DNA of 64,000 nucleotides from Candidatus Rifleibacterium amylolyticum (GCA_009917695.1 JAACJG010000002.1:1-64000), one strand, 5' to 3'; positions 41,620 to 50,740 are shown, counted from the stretch's first letter. Notes: generated by a model from the letters alone, not told the origin. Translations and numbers: made by a program.

Positions 41620-42612
41620 TTAGCAGTGCCGAGGGTTTTTCATTGAAGATGATTCTTTTTCTGTCTGGTCGGGGGTGGTTTTTCTTAATTTGTCAAAACT
41701 TTGCTGCCACATGGCTCTCAAAGAAGACAGGCTGTCTATCTCATGCATACAGATATCCATTGTCAGCGACAAGGCCCGTGAAAAACCTGCACTCTGATCG
41801 CCACCGAAAACATGAGTAAGCTCATGAATGTAAGTCGACCATGCCTGACCATAATTTTCACGGAAAAAGAGACTTCTCTTTAAAGCGATTGATCGAAGGC
41901 TGTATCTGATCTGCAAACCGTATTTGTTGATTTTTTTCCCTGTGATGGGCTCAAGATTAGCCATGACAGATTTCAGGGTGTCTTCATGAATAGGCACGCC
42001 GCCTGAAATGATCAGCTCTGAGCAGTTTACATGCGGAACTTTTTCTATCAGATAGGCAAGACTTTTCATTGTCTGCCCATCGATACTGAAGTCAGAACTG
42101 GTAATGTAAATTCGCCAGTCACCAGAGGACATGGTAATATTCCAGTTATAGTCCCGGTAGCCAACTAATGAGGCAATTTTGAATCCTTCACCAAATTTTC
42201 CCGCATATTTTCCAGGCTGCTCCCGTTTCGTCGAAGCTCCAATATGAACCAGCCACTGATAATCGAAAACAACATTTTCGGCGCGCATAATAATAGAATC
42301 TCTGGTTTGCTTACAGGAAAATCGTTTTGTCCACTGCTCGAAACCGATCGAATCGTAAAAATTTTGAACAAAATCACGCAAAACCTTGAATCTGCTCCAA
42401 TTAACCGGGTAGCTCATAACCAGATTCAACGAAACGAGTTTGAAATTTTTTCGCGCTTCTATATTATGCCTCCGTTCTGCCTGATCAGGCTGATATCTGT
42501 GAGAACTCAGAATAATTTCTTTTAAGTCTGGCAGTAGTTTTTGAGGTAGTTTTTGAGGTAGTAGTTTGATCACCGGCAAATCTGAAAGTAACCCAGAAGC
42601 CACTTGGTTCAA
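41620..42612 (-). CDS. Unclassified ATP-binding (GHKL-like) protein with C-terminal HELTH motif
   Basis: From about residue 66 it reads MSYPVNWSRFKVLRDFVQNF (helix with the N-box-like N), then GKYAGKFGEGFKIASLVGY (G-box FGEGFK of GHKL ATPases). At about 265, YIHELTHVFGGD is an HExxH-type zinc-protease motif variant (HELTH). The two together are unusual. The first 60 residues overlap the 3' end of the neighbouring AlbA_2 gene and may not be translated; the start could be 42417. The function is unknown, but ATP-gated proteolysis is possible. Confidence 0.5.
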   Translation of the reverse strand: MNQVASGLLSDLPVIKLLPQKLPQKLLPDLKEIILSSHRYQPDQAERRHNIEARKNFKLVSLNLVMSYPVNWSRFKVLRDFVQNFYDSIGFEQWTKRFSCKQTRDSIIMRAENVVFDYQWLVHIGASTKREQPGKYAGKFGEGFKIASLVGYRDYNWNITMSSGDWRIYITSSDFSIDGQTMKSLAYLIEKVPHVNCSELIISGGVPIHEDTLKSVMANLEPITGKKINKYGLQIRYSLRSIALKRSLFFRENYGQAWSTYIHELTHVFGGDQSAGFSRALSLTMDICMHEIDSLSSLRAMWQQSFDKLRKTTPDQTEKESSSMKNPRHC

Positions 42613-43564
42613 TGCTGAATTGAGGCTCCGGCATTTCTTCAGCTCGACAGCTTTCGATCATTTTGTCTATTCCTCTACCCCATAGTTCAACCATGCCGGC
42701 TCTGAAAAAGGCATTGGCAATATCAGGATTAAAAGGTTGAGAAGAGTGTTTTTTGAGAAGAGCCGCCAGATTCTGATCCGGTAATAACTGGCTTGAATTC
42801 CATATCATCAGACGGTCGGGGTAAACGCTGATCTGTATAGGAGAGCCACTGCCGTAATCCTTATGTGCCACAGCATTCAGCAAGGCTTCGCGCAGAGCAA
42901 TCTCCGGTGGGCAGAGAGTCTCGATACGCTGTAAACCCTGGTAACTGATCCAGGCTTTCAGATACTTGGTCTGGAGTATTTCCACGGTTTTTTCGAGTTG
43001 TTGGAAAAGATTGCCATGAACCTCATCCTGGTAGCGCAAATCCACATTATTTTCGAAATAACCGATTTTGATAAAGGCGTCGGTAACGAACCGCTCGGGG
43101 TCGTCGAAAAACAGCAGGGCAGCTGCGCGCTTCAGCAGTTTCCCATCAAAAAGATGAAGTTTATCAAGCAGATTTTCAATTGAATCAGCGCTCATCTCAG
43201 ACTGGATACGACGACTTTGCAGGGCTTGTCTGCGAAACTTTTCGATAGCAGCCTGATTGAGCATGGAAACGGGCAAGCCGGGCAAAGGCAATACATCCCA
43301 GTGCAGGCCTTGCCGCTTGAGAAGAAACCGGTTCAGCGCAGCACCCTTCAGTGTCTGACTGGTGCTGCCCACACGCAGGAAGTATTCTCCCCGGTAACTC
43401 ACCGGAAAAAGATAAGGTTCTACCACAATTTCGAGATATTATTTGTCGGCTTGTTTTTGAGCGTTGACTTCGACAAGAATGCCGAGGATTTCTTTGACCT
43501 TGTTCGGAATATCCTCGAGCAGGCGTTTTGAGTTTTTCAGACCAACAAGGTTACCATTGTCGTC
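42485..43564 (-). pseudogene. AlbA_2/HATPase_c_4 (RecG-like N-terminal type) transcriptional regulator, broken
   Basis: The reading from 43564 begins DDNGNLVGLKNSKRLLEDIP and is interrupted by TAA at 43439-43441, then continues YLEIVVEPYLFPVSYRGEYF, LRVGSTSQTLKGAALNRF, IALREALLNAVAHKDYGSG, then RAGMVELWGRGIDKMIESC and a TTSKTTSKTT tail. These belong to the 'ATP-binding/DNA-binding AlbA_2' family. About the first 30 residues are missing, where the HEAT gene now ends, and the stop codon splits the AlbA_2 domain. An open frame from GTG 43426 (313 residues) remains. Confidence 0.75.
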
Positions 43565-45357
43565 AGATCATACTGATTGATCGCGCGACAGTTCTTGCAG
43601 ACAATCTTGTCATTGATAAGAGGATTATCTCCATCAAGATAAACTTCTTCAACCTCATAGGTATAAACTTTTTCGCAATTTCGGCATTTTAACTCAAGCT
43701 TCAGCGATTTATCGAAAAAAGCCGGGAGCTTGCCACAGGAAAAAGCGGTTTCCAGGTATTTCAGTTCCTCTTCCTGCTGCTGCAGCCTTTCTTCGATTTC
43801 ATCGAGAATGACATCGTCTTCCTCGTGCATTTTGCACAGAAGATAGTATGCACGCTCTTCACGGATTTCTCCCGGCATCAGTTCACGACGGAGGGGTGCG
43901 ATAAAACTCTTTGCGGCAATGCACTCGAGTGCCTCGACAAAGGCGCTCTTGTCGCAGTTCCAGAAATCCTGCCAGCGGTGAAGAAAAAGATCAACGGTTT
44001 CTTCGAGGGGAATATCCTGTAGAATCTGAAGGAACCGGATTTTCTGAGTATCGCTGAACCCGGAAAAACCTGCAATCACGAATTCGACAAAATGAATTCC
44101 CATAAGCCGAAGCGAAAAAAAGCATTCGTCATAAACCCTGTCGGTGCATTCAGAATCAAGCAGTCTGGCGATTGCCGGAATTGCCCCGACATCTTTAATT
44201 TTGCCGAGCAGCTTTAAGGCGCGGGCCGTTCCGAATGAATCGGGGCGCTTTTTTATCTGCTCCAGCGCCATGCCGGAAATCGCCGACAGCGGGCTGCGGG
44301 AAGCAAGACAAGCAATTATCCGGTCGTCGATTGCGTCATCGTATCTGTCTTCAAACAGGACTTCGAGCAAAAGGCCGGAAGCTGCAGATTCAATATTCAA
44401 GCCGGTCAGGCGGTTGTGCTCGATGAGTCTGCAATAAAAGATCAATGCGGCGACAGCCAGAAATTTGTGTGATTTTGCAGGACCCCATTCAACATAATCT
44501 TTGAAGGCATTGAGAACCTTAATGCATTTTGCAGCGGTGGAATAGCCAGGTTTGCCATCACTGCCATGATTATCCGTGAAGTTTGCAAATCTATTATCAG
44601 CCTCATCCGAAAGCCATCGGATTGCAGAAGAATATTGCTTTTTGCCGAAAAACCGCTCAAATGTTTCGGCTGTATGAGACTCATCTCCTGCTTTCAGGTA
44701 GTTCACAGCTCTGATGACAAAAACACTTTTTCTTTTTTCAAGCTCTGACTCCAGATCTTCCATAGGGTATGGAAAACCGCACAGACAAAGCAGGGCATGC
44801 AGAACCGGCTCTGCGTGAGTCTGAAAATTCTCTGCATAGAACCCGAGCACGCTTTTAACACCGTTATCCTGATGCAAAAGTGATCCCAGCAAAGCTCTGA
44901 ATACGAAAAAATCAGCATCTTCGTCGATTTCTGCCAAAACGGTCTCAAGCATTTTCCCCGCCGCAGGAGCCCGCGTCTGACCAAGCGCACTCAAGCTGTG
45001 AAGCAACTCGATTCTGGTAAAATCCGGGTGCAGCCTCCTCTCGGCGAACAGAGAAATCCACTCCAGATCATTATGACGGGCCAGATAATCAGCTATCATC
45101 CCGGCAAGGCAACCCGTCTGCTTTTTATAAAGTTCAGCAAGCTGAGCAACATATTTTGAATCCGGAAAATCCTGCAGATAATGAAGAGCCTCCAGCCGGC
45201 ACCCTTCGTCATCGTCGTTCAGCAATGGCTCGATGATTTCGGTTCCGTCACGGCCATAAACGACGGCGGCCCTTGCGCAGGCCCACCTTCTTACTGCGGG
45301 GTTTTTGTGCCTGGACAATCTGACAAGATCTTTGATGCTCGATATTGTTCGATTCAC
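43537..45357 (-). CDS. HEAT-repeat protein with C-terminal zinc ribbon
   Basis: A 606-residue protein. Helical repeats run through residues 1-540 (NPAVRRWACARAAVVYG, LLNDDDEGCRLEALHYL, DVGAIPAIARLLDSECTDRV). A C-terminal zinc ribbon with CRNC and CKNC follows (about 563-592), then INQYDLT. HEAT repeats bind proteins; the target is unknown. The last few residues (TMVTLLV) are read from the AlbA_2 remnant in another frame, so the native C-terminus may have been lost when the two were joined. It is well separated from its neighbours upstream. Confidence 0.7.
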   Translation of the reverse strand: MNRTISSIKDLVRLSRHKNPAVRRWACARAAVVYGRDGTEIIEPLLNDDDEGCRLEALHYLQDFPDSKYVAQLAELYKKQTGCLAGMIADYLARHNDLEWISLFAERRLHPDFTRIELLHSLSALGQTRAPAAGKMLETVLAEIDEDADFFVFRALLGSLLHQDNGVKSVLGFYAENFQTHAEPVLHALLCLCGFPYPMEDLESELEKRKSVFVIRAVNYLKAGDESHTAETFERFFGKKQYSSAIRWLSDEADNRFANFTDNHGSDGKPGYSTAAKCIKVLNAFKDYVEWGPAKSHKFLAVAALIFYCRLIEHNRLTGLNIESAASGLLLEVLFEDRYDDAIDDRIIACLASRSPLSAISGMALEQIKKRPDSFGTARALKLLGKIKDVGAIPAIARLLDSECTDRVYDECFFSLRLMGIHFVEFVIAGFSGFSDTQKIRFLQILQDIPLEETVDLFLHRWQDFWNCDKSAFVEALECIAAKSFIAPLRRELMPGEIREERAYYLLCKMHEEDDVILDEIEERLQQQEEELKYLETAFSCGKLPAFFDKSLKLELKCRNCEKVYTYEVEEVYLDGDNPLINDKIVCKNCRAINQYDLTTMVTLLV

Positions 45358-45425
45358 AAAAATATTCCTGAAATTATCTTAAAGTAGAATCATTTTAGCT
45401 GAAGGCCGATTGGAAACAAGCAGAT

Positions 45426-45486
45426 TAAGACGAAATCTGGCGTTATCGGGCTTGGTTATGCCGGGTGCACCGGCTGCAGACCATCG
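45426..45486 (+). pseudogene. Dehydrogenase copy 6, joined 5' and internal scraps
   Basis: KTKSGVIGLGYAG (first strand of the NAD domain) is joined directly to tgcaccggctgcagaccatc, which in copy 2 is coding sequence at 36045 (HRLQTIV). About 400 bp is missing at the join. It carries no function and shows repeated deletion of the gene. Confidence 0.8.
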
Positions 45487-45512
45487 TCGATGGTTGTAAA
45501 ACAACCTTAAGA

Positions 45513-45575
45513 AGATGGATTCTGCGACTTCGCTTCGCTTCGCGCAGAATGACGGAGAGAGGGCAATCCGCCGAT
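45513..45575. repeat. Family A palindrome followed by 'atgacggagagagggcaatc', copy 3
   Basis: gatggattctgcgacttcgc...gcgcagaatgacgg runs into the 24-bp block seen at 34592 and 39333. It shows that the family A element and the block form a unit. Confidence 0.75.
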
Positions 45576-45596
45576 TGTGCGGATTTGATGTAAAGG

Positions 45597-45950
45597 TCAA
45601 TCGTCGAGCATGTTATCGACTGCCTGCAGAAGTCTGGGCAAGCCCTGTCGAAGAGCAGCTTCGACCAATGCCATGTCAACTCCTTCATAGTCATGAGCGA
45701 TAAAATTGCGCATCTCGCTCAAACCTTTTAGGTCTGCTTTCTTGAATCTTTCCAGGATGTCAAAGGCATTTTCGTCTTTTAACCTGTTCATTTGCTCGGC
45801 AATTGCAACCAGATGCATCAAAATTGCCGGTTTAAACACCTTTTCATCAAGTAAAGCCCGGCCAATATCCCCGCCAAAATCTGAAATGATCTCATTCAAA
45901 AGCAGAATTCTCGTCCTGATTATTCGAACACGGTTCAATGGCTCACGCAT
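45597..45950 (-). CDS. HepT-like HEPN toxin (intact)
   Basis: A 117-residue all-helical protein with LMHLVAIAEQMNRLKDENAF and the toxin motif RNFIAHDYEGVD (RxxxxH with a following Tyr) near 82-93. HEPN ribonucleases of this type are neutralised by an MNT partner. The start overlaps the MNT stop by eight bases. It differs in sequence from the frameshifted HepT at 37.3 kb, so it is a second, independent module. Confidence 0.87.
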   Translation of the reverse strand: MREPLNRVRIIRTRILLLNEIISDFGGDIGRALLDEKVFKPAILMHLVAIAEQMNRLKDENAFDILERFKKADLKGLSEMRNFIAHDYEGVDMALVEAALRQGLPRLLQAVDNMLDD

Positions 45951-46275
45951 CGACCAGTTCCCTGCTTATCTTTTTCATAAAATCATGGTTTGCACTATTA
46001 ACCGAAAAAAGATCAACTTTTCTGCCAAAAGCCATTTTCAATTCACGAGAAATCTCGGCTACCCTTGATATTGCGCCGAAGCCCTGGTGCAATTTCAGGA
46101 AAACCTCTTTCTCAATTTCATAAGCAAGATCAATATCGCTTGCTTCATCAAAGTCGCCGCGGGCAAAGCTTCCAAAAAGCCCACGGATCAAAAAACCCTC
46201 CGATGAATATTTCTCTTTCATCCGGGAAAGAATTCTCAATACTTCGGCTCTTTGCTCTGCTTTCAAATTTTCCAT
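45943..46275 (-). CDS. MNT-type nucleotidyltransferase antitoxin
   Basis: A 110-residue protein with GLFGSFARGDFDEASDIDLA at about residues 33-52 (GSxxxG and DxD of nucleotidyltransferases) and a later acid in GRKVDLFSV. It is upstream of, and overlaps, the HEPN gene (antitoxin first). It would modify the HEPN toxin by adding nucleotides. Confidence 0.87.
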   Translation of the reverse strand: MENLKAEQRAEVLRILSRMKEKYSSEGFLIRGLFGSFARGDFDEASDIDLAYEIEKEVFLKLHQGFGAISRVAEISRELKMAFGRKVDLFSVNSANHDFMKKISRELVDA

Positions 46276-46392
46276 AAACTCAGTCTATATTGAACAAGCC
46301 TGAACAGTCAACAGTATATGCCTGTTGATCTTTCCATCGAGACTCCCTGCAGGGCATGCTTTTCTCAACAAACATCTTGAAATAAAACTCAG

Positions 46393-46447
46393 TTGCATCG
46401 GCCTCGTCGGTCAAGATCGATATCAAGGGCATGTTCGACCCGGAAAT
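46393..46447 (+). pseudogene. Dehydrogenase copy 7, about 35-bp scrap with its 5' flank
   Basis: gatcgatatcaagggcatgt and tcgacccggaa match the DIKGMFDPE end of the gene. The upstream gcatgcttttctcaac...aaacatcttgaaataaaa flank resembles the 5' flank of copy 4 (gcatgctttttccccgc, aacgtctttaaatcaaa). It is the last recognisable fragment of the series. Confidence 0.65.
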
Positions 46448-46593
46448 TCAGGGTCGACAGTATTTTTGCAGCAGAAGCTCAGCTGCTTCTCGCTGATCTG
46501 AGGGCACGGTGAATTCGTAGCGGTCTAAAACATTTATGGGAACCCGACCGACAGAGTTTACCCTGACTTTTGCTTTCACCGCATGTTCAATAT
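46448..46593 (-). pseudogene. Remnant of a small protein (C-terminal part only)
   Basis: The minus strand reads [19 protein letters not shown], then NVLDRYEFTVPSDQREAAEL, then LLQKYCRP and stop. The YEFTVPSDQREAAELL end resembles the closing helix of DUF2007-like small proteins, but this is weak. No start codon with a ribosome site is seen; it is bordered by dehydrogenase copy 7 and the fcl stop. Confidence 0.35.
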
Positions 46594-47568
46594 TTAACTG
46601 CAACCTGCCGCCTGGCAATTGAGAAAAGCGGCATAGGCCCTGGCGATGCCGGTTTCGAGATGGGTTGCGTGCTGCCAGCCGAGAGCGTGCAGGCGGGAAA
46701 CGTCGAGCAGTTTTCTTGGCGTGCCGTCGGGTTTGCTGCTGTCGAATGCCAGTTTGCCTTTGAAACCGGTTACTTTTGCGATCAGCGCAGCGAGCTCGGC
46801 GATAGTAACATCTTCGCCGGTGCCGAGATTGACGAAACAGGGTTTCGGGTAGCTGAGCAGCTCGCGCTTGATTGTGGTATCGTCGAGATTCATCAGAAAC
46901 ACGCAACCGGCGGCCATGTCATCGACATAGAGAAACTCACGACGCGGCGTGCCGGTGCCCCAGACAATTACTTCAGGCTGATTGTTGATTTTGGCTTCGT
47001 GGAACTTTCTGATCAATGCCGGCATGACATGCGAAGTCTGCAGGTCGAAATTGTCGTTGGGGCCGTAAAGATTGGTCGGCATCACTGCAATGAACTGAGT
47101 GCCGTACTGGCGGTTGTAGGATTCACACATTTTGATTCCGGCGATTTTGGCCAGTGCATAGGGCTCGTTCGTCGGTTCGAGCAGCCCGGTCAGCAGGTGC
47201 TCTTCCTTCATCGGCTGTGGGCATTCACGCGGGTAAATACATGAAGAACCGAGAAACAGCAGGCGCTTTACGCCCTGTTTGTAAGCCGCCTGAATAATGT
47301 TGTTCTGTATAGCGAGATTGATATAGATGAAATCGGCCGGATAACTGTTGTTGGCCTGAATGCCGCCAACTTTTGCCGCAGCGAGGAAAACGTATTCGGG
47401 TTTTTCGGCGGCAAAGAAGGCTTCGACATCGGTCTGGCGGGTCAGATCGAGCTCGTCGATCGTGCGGTAGATCAGATTGGTATGGCCGTCAGCAGTGAGT
47501 TTTCGGGTCAGAGCGGATCCGACGAGACCGGTGTGGCCGGCGATGTAGATTTTGGAGGTTTTATTCAT
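46594..47568 (-). CDS. fcl: GDP-L-fucose synthase
   Basis: A 324-residue [22 protein letters not shown] (NAD(P) binding, 6-24), [18 protein letters not shown], the YxxxK pair in [16 protein letters not shown] (catalytic Tyr and Lys), [29 protein letters not shown]. It converts GDP-4-keto-6-deoxy-mannose to GDP-L-fucose. It follows gmd (47795) and manC (49235) on the same strand, so a complete route from mannose-1-P is present. A C-terminal CQAAGCS extension is slightly unusual. Confidence 0.93.
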   Translation of the reverse strand: MNKTSKIYIAGHTGLVGSALTRKLTADGHTNLIYRTIDELDLTRQTDVEAFFAAEKPEYVFLAAAKVGGIQANNSYPADFIYINLAIQNNIIQAAYKQGVKRLLFLGSSCIYPRECPQPMKEEHLLTGLLEPTNEPYALAKIAGIKMCESYNRQYGTQFIAVMPTNLYGPNDNFDLQTSHVMPALIRKFHEAKINNQPEVIVWGTGTPRREFLYVDDMAAGCVFLMNLDDTTIKRELLSYPKPCFVNLGTGEDVTIAELAALIAKVTGFKGKLAFDSSKPDGTPRKLLDVSRLHALGWQHATHLETGIARAYAAFLNCQAAGCS

Positions 47569-47621
47569 GGGTATAGATTGAACCTTTTAGGAGTTGTCCG
47601 CAGATTTCGCTGATTACACAG

Positions 47622-47800
47622 ATTATTTTTTCAGGAGGTTTTAGCAGGCCATGCCTGGCGCGGATTTGTGCCGAGATCGAATGTTTGTGCTGAGAGAAGA
47701 ATTTTTCGATTACGACGCGCAGGATGCGCTAGTGCCAGGGCGCCTGAGGAAACAGCGCGCCCAGGTGCGAGGACGATTACGCGCACGAGCACGATTATTC
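47622..47800. repeat. Composite repeat block between fcl and gmd
   Basis: It holds a family F copy (47625-47691), then cgattacgacgcgcaggatg, then a 'gcgctagtgccagggcgcct' element (47721-47775) related to 31490, then gattacgcgcacgagcacga. The 226-bp gap contains no other gene. Confidence 0.65.
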
Positions 47801-48922
47801 ATGATATGCAAACGTCTGGAAGCCGTGGGACTGGCAGAGTTCGTCTTTTTTGGCAATTTCGAGGTCGCTGCGCACCATTTCGGCGACGAGCTCTTCGAGG
47901 CTGGTTTTCGGGCGCCAGCCGAGCTGTTTGTAGGCTTTGGTCGGGTCGCCAAGCAGGGTTTCGACTTCGGTCGGCCGGAAATATCTGGGATCGACCCTGA
48001 CTATCGTCTGGCCGGGCCTGACTCTGAAATCGGCGTCGTCACTGGTCACCGACCTGACGGTACCGGTTTCGCTTACCCCTTCCCCGCTCCAGTCGATCGT
48101 GATACCGAGCTCGGCAGCGGCGGCGTTAACGAAATCGCGCACCGATTTCTGGCGACCGGTGGCAATGACGTAATCATCAGGTTTTTCCTGTTGCAGCATC
48201 AGCCACTGCATTTCGACGTAATCGCGGGCGTGGCCCCAGTCGCGCAATGAGTTCAGGTTTCCGAGATATAGACAGTCCTGCAGACCGAGGGCAATGCGCG
48301 AGATGGCGCGGGTAATCTTGCGGGTAACGAAAGTTTCGCCGCGCAAAGGCGATTCGTGATTGAACAGAATGCCGTTACAGGCGTAAATGCCGTAGGCCTC
48401 GCGGTAGTTTACCGTGATCCAGTAGCCGTAGAGCTTGGCGACCGCGTAGGGTGAACGCGGGTAAAATGGCGTGGTTTCTTTCTGCGGGGTTTCCTGAACC
48501 AGGCCGTATAACTCAGATGTCGAAGCCTGATAGAACTTCGTATGCTTTTCGAGACCGAGAATTCTGATCGCTTCGAGCAGACGCAGAGTGCCAAGGCCAT
48601 CGGCATTCGCGGTGTATTCGGGCGAGTCGAAACTGACCTGAACGTGGCTCTGGGCGGCGAGATTGTAAATTTCGTGCGGGCGCACCTGCTGGATGATTCT
48701 GATCAGGTTCGTCGAATCGGTCATATCGCCGTAATGCAGGACAAAGCGGCGGTTGTCGACATGCGGATCCTGATAGAGGTGGTCGATGCGATCGGTATTG
48801 AACAGCGAAGCGCGGCGCTTGATGCCGTGCACGGTGTAGCCCTTCTTGAGCAGAAACTCGGCGAGATAGGCGCCGTCCTGGCCGGTGACACCGGTGATAA
48901 GGGCGATTTTGTTTTCTGACAT
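47795..48922 (-). CDS. gmd: GDP-mannose 4,6-dehydratase
   Basis: A 375-residue [22 protein letters not shown] (NAD binding), [33 protein letters not shown] (catalytic Glu/Tyr region), [46 protein letters not shown]. It makes GDP-4-keto-6-deoxy-mannose, the Fcl substrate. The C-terminus is slightly long ([11 protein letters not shown]...). The gene sits between manC and fcl. Confidence 0.94.
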   Translation of the reverse strand: MSENKIALITGVTGQDGAYLAEFLLKKGYTVHGIKRRASLFNTDRIDHLYQDPHVDNRRFVLHYGDMTDSTNLIRIIQQVRPHEIYNLAAQSHVQVSFDSPEYTANADGLGTLRLLEAIRILGLEKHTKFYQASTSELYGLVQETPQKETTPFYPRSPYAVAKLYGYWITVNYREAYGIYACNGILFNHESPLRGETFVTRKITRAISRIALGLQDCLYLGNLNSLRDWGHARDYVEMQWLMLQQEKPDDYVIATGRQKSVRDFVNAAAAELGITIDWSGEGVSETGTVRSVTSDDADFRVRPGQTIVRVDPRYFRPTEVETLLGDPTKAYKQLGWRPKTSLEELVAEMVRSDLEIAKKDELCQSHGFQTFAYHE

Positions 48923-48969
48923 GATTTTAGAACCTCAGAAGAGAAGATTTTATCCACCGATTGCGCCGA

Positions 48970-49113
48970 TTGGCGCAGAATTTTTAGAAGGCTGCCATGC
49001 TTTGAGCTGGCTGGTGCCGAGATCGGAAGTTTGTGCCACGAGAAGTTTTTTCGATTACGATTACGAGCACGAGCACCCTGCTTCGCTCATGAGCTACGCA
49101 GGGCAGGCGAGCA
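48970..49113. repeat. Composite repeat block between gmd and manC
   Basis: It holds a family F copy (48972-49038), GATTAC and GAGCAC hexamers (49047-49073), and the palindrome-like ccctgcttcgctcatgagct with its inverse acgcagggcagg (49075-49107). A relative of the last piece occurs inside dehydrogenase copy 3 at about 39187. The gap 48923-49234 shows no gene. Confidence 0.65.
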
Positions 49114-49234
49114 CGAGAGAAATAATACCATCACAGAGGTGTTGGAACAAGAAATCTGAGAAATCGGCTTAATTTGCGGATTATCTTCGTGGCTTACTCA
49201 GTGTCTTTGCGGCTTTGTGCGGGTCTCTGTCTTT

Positions 49235-50653
49235 TCAGGCGCGGCCGTAGGTGTCTTCGAAGCGCACGATGTCGTCTTCGCCGAGATAGCTGCCGCTCTG
49301 CACTTCGATCAGTTCAAGAGGAATGCGTCCGGGGTTTTCGAGGCGGTGCGCCTGCATGAGCGGAATGTAAGTTGACTGATTCTCGCTGAGAATGATGACT
49401 TTGTCGCCGGTCGTGATGCGGGCGGTGCCGCTGACGACGACCCAGTGCTCGGCACGATGATAGTGCATCTGTGATGACAATGAAGTGCCGGGATTGACAG
49501 TGATTCGTTTGACCTGAAAGCGGGGCGCAATGTCTATGGTCTCGTAAGCACCCCAGGGGCGGTTGACGCGGCGATGATTGACCGCTTCGACCCGCTGCGC
49601 GGCGCGCAGCTGATCGACGATGTGTTTGACATCCTGAACCCGGTTTTTATGAGCAACCAGCACGGCATCAGCAGTTTCGACAACGATGTGATCCTCGATG
49701 CCAACGGCGGCGACGAGCCGATTCGAGGCGAGAATACAGGAGTTTTTAACAGCACAGGTCATGACATCGCCATCAACGACGTTACCGGCGGCGTCGGCCG
49801 GGTTGACGTCAGCGAGCGCGGCCCAGGAACCGACATCGTTCCAGCCGGCAGCCAGCGGAATCATGACGCCGAGACTGGTTTTTTCCATGACAGCATAGTC
49901 TATCGATATCGAGGGGCAGGCCGCGAAGTCTTCGCGGTTCAGGCGCAGAAAGTCGGCGTCGCTGCTGCCTTCGGCCAGTGCCTTGCGACAGGCCGGCGCG
50001 ATTTTTGCCGCGTGCTTTTTGAGTTCGGCCAACAGTACCGAGGGCTTGAACATGAACATGCCGCTGTTCCAGTAATAATTGCCGTCTTTAAGATATTTTT
50101 CGGCGGTTTTCAGGTCGGGTTTCTCGACAAAGGCTTCGATCGCCAGGCTGATGGCTTTTTTTCCGGCAGCAGCGGCTCTGATATAGCCATACCCGGTCTC
50201 AGGTGCGGTCGGCACAATGCCGAAAGTTACAAGCTTGCCGGCTTCGGCGGCGACCAGGCCTTTTTTAACAGCAGCATGGAAAGCGGACTGATCTTTTATT
50301 ACATGATCGGCCGGCAGCACCAGCATGACATCGTCGGTTTTTTCGCAATGCAGTGCGGCAACGGCCACAGCCGGAGCGGTATTGCGACCGACCGGTTCGA
50401 GCACGATCGCCGTCGGCCGGCAGTCGATCTGGCGCATCTGTTCAGCTACGAGAAAGCGGTGGTCTTCATTGCAGATAATGACCGGCGCAGCCAGATCGGT
50501 CAGGCCGCGCAATCGCAGCAGCGTTTCCTGAATCATCGTATGCTGCCCGGCCAGCGGCAGAAACTGCTTCGGATAAAGTTCGCGCGACAACGGCCAGAGC
50601 CTGGTACCGGTCCCACCCGAAAGAATAACCGGTACAATCTTGCTGCTCATCAT
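49235..50653 (-). CDS. manC: Mannose-1-phosphate guanylyltransferase / mannose-6-phosphate isomerase
   Basis: A 472-residue bifunctional enzyme. The guanylyltransferase half has VILSGGTGTRLWPLSRELYP (9-28), LVLPADHVIKD, FVEKPDLKTAEKYL and GWNDVGSWAAL. The type-II isomerase cupin at the C-terminus has NRPWGAYETIDIAPRFQVKR and HYHRAEHWVVVSGTA. It supplies GDP-mannose for gmd and fcl. A strong Shine-Dalgarno (gaggaaaa) precedes it. Confidence 0.93.
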   Translation of the reverse strand: MMSSKIVPVILSGGTGTRLWPLSRELYPKQFLPLAGQHTMIQETLLRLRGLTDLAAPVIICNEDHRFLVAEQMRQIDCRPTAIVLEPVGRNTAPAVAVAALHCEKTDDVMLVLPADHVIKDQSAFHAAVKKGLVAAEAGKLVTFGIVPTAPETGYGYIRAAAAGKKAISLAIEAFVEKPDLKTAEKYLKDGNYYWNSGMFMFKPSVLLAELKKHAAKIAPACRKALAEGSSDADFLRLNREDFAACPSISIDYAVMEKTSLGVMIPLAAGWNDVGSWAALADVNPADAAGNVVDGDVMTCAVKNSCILASNRLVAAVGIEDHIVVETADAVLVAHKNRVQDVKHIVDQLRAAQRVEAVNHRRVNRPWGAYETIDIAPRFQVKRITVNPGTSLSSQMHYHRAEHWVVVSGTARITTGDKVIILSENQSTYIPLMQAHRLENPGRIPLELIEVQSGSYLGEDDIVRFEDTYGRA

Positions 50654-50711
50654 TTTTCCTCGTTTAAAGTGGTATTTAACCCAGTTATATCACGCCCCAC
50701 CCACCCCGGCA

Positions 50712-50740
50712 ATAAAAAATGACAGGCGCTCAGGCCTGCC
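50712..50740 (-). terminator. Rho-independent terminator after the ABC/DUF4340 operon
   Basis: On the minus strand the sequence reads GGCAGGCCTGAGCGCCTGTC (hairpin 50721-50740) followed by a T-rich run (CATTTTTTATT, 50712-50719). It lies 40 bases beyond the DUF4340 stop and before manC. Confidence 0.7.

Noticed and set aside
46570-47244. 224-residue plus-strand frame over fcl
   Set aside because: Antisense to fcl with no own features.
47651-48250. 199-residue plus-strand frame over gmd
   Set aside because: It lies opposite the well-supported gmd gene and starts in a repeat; a shadow frame.
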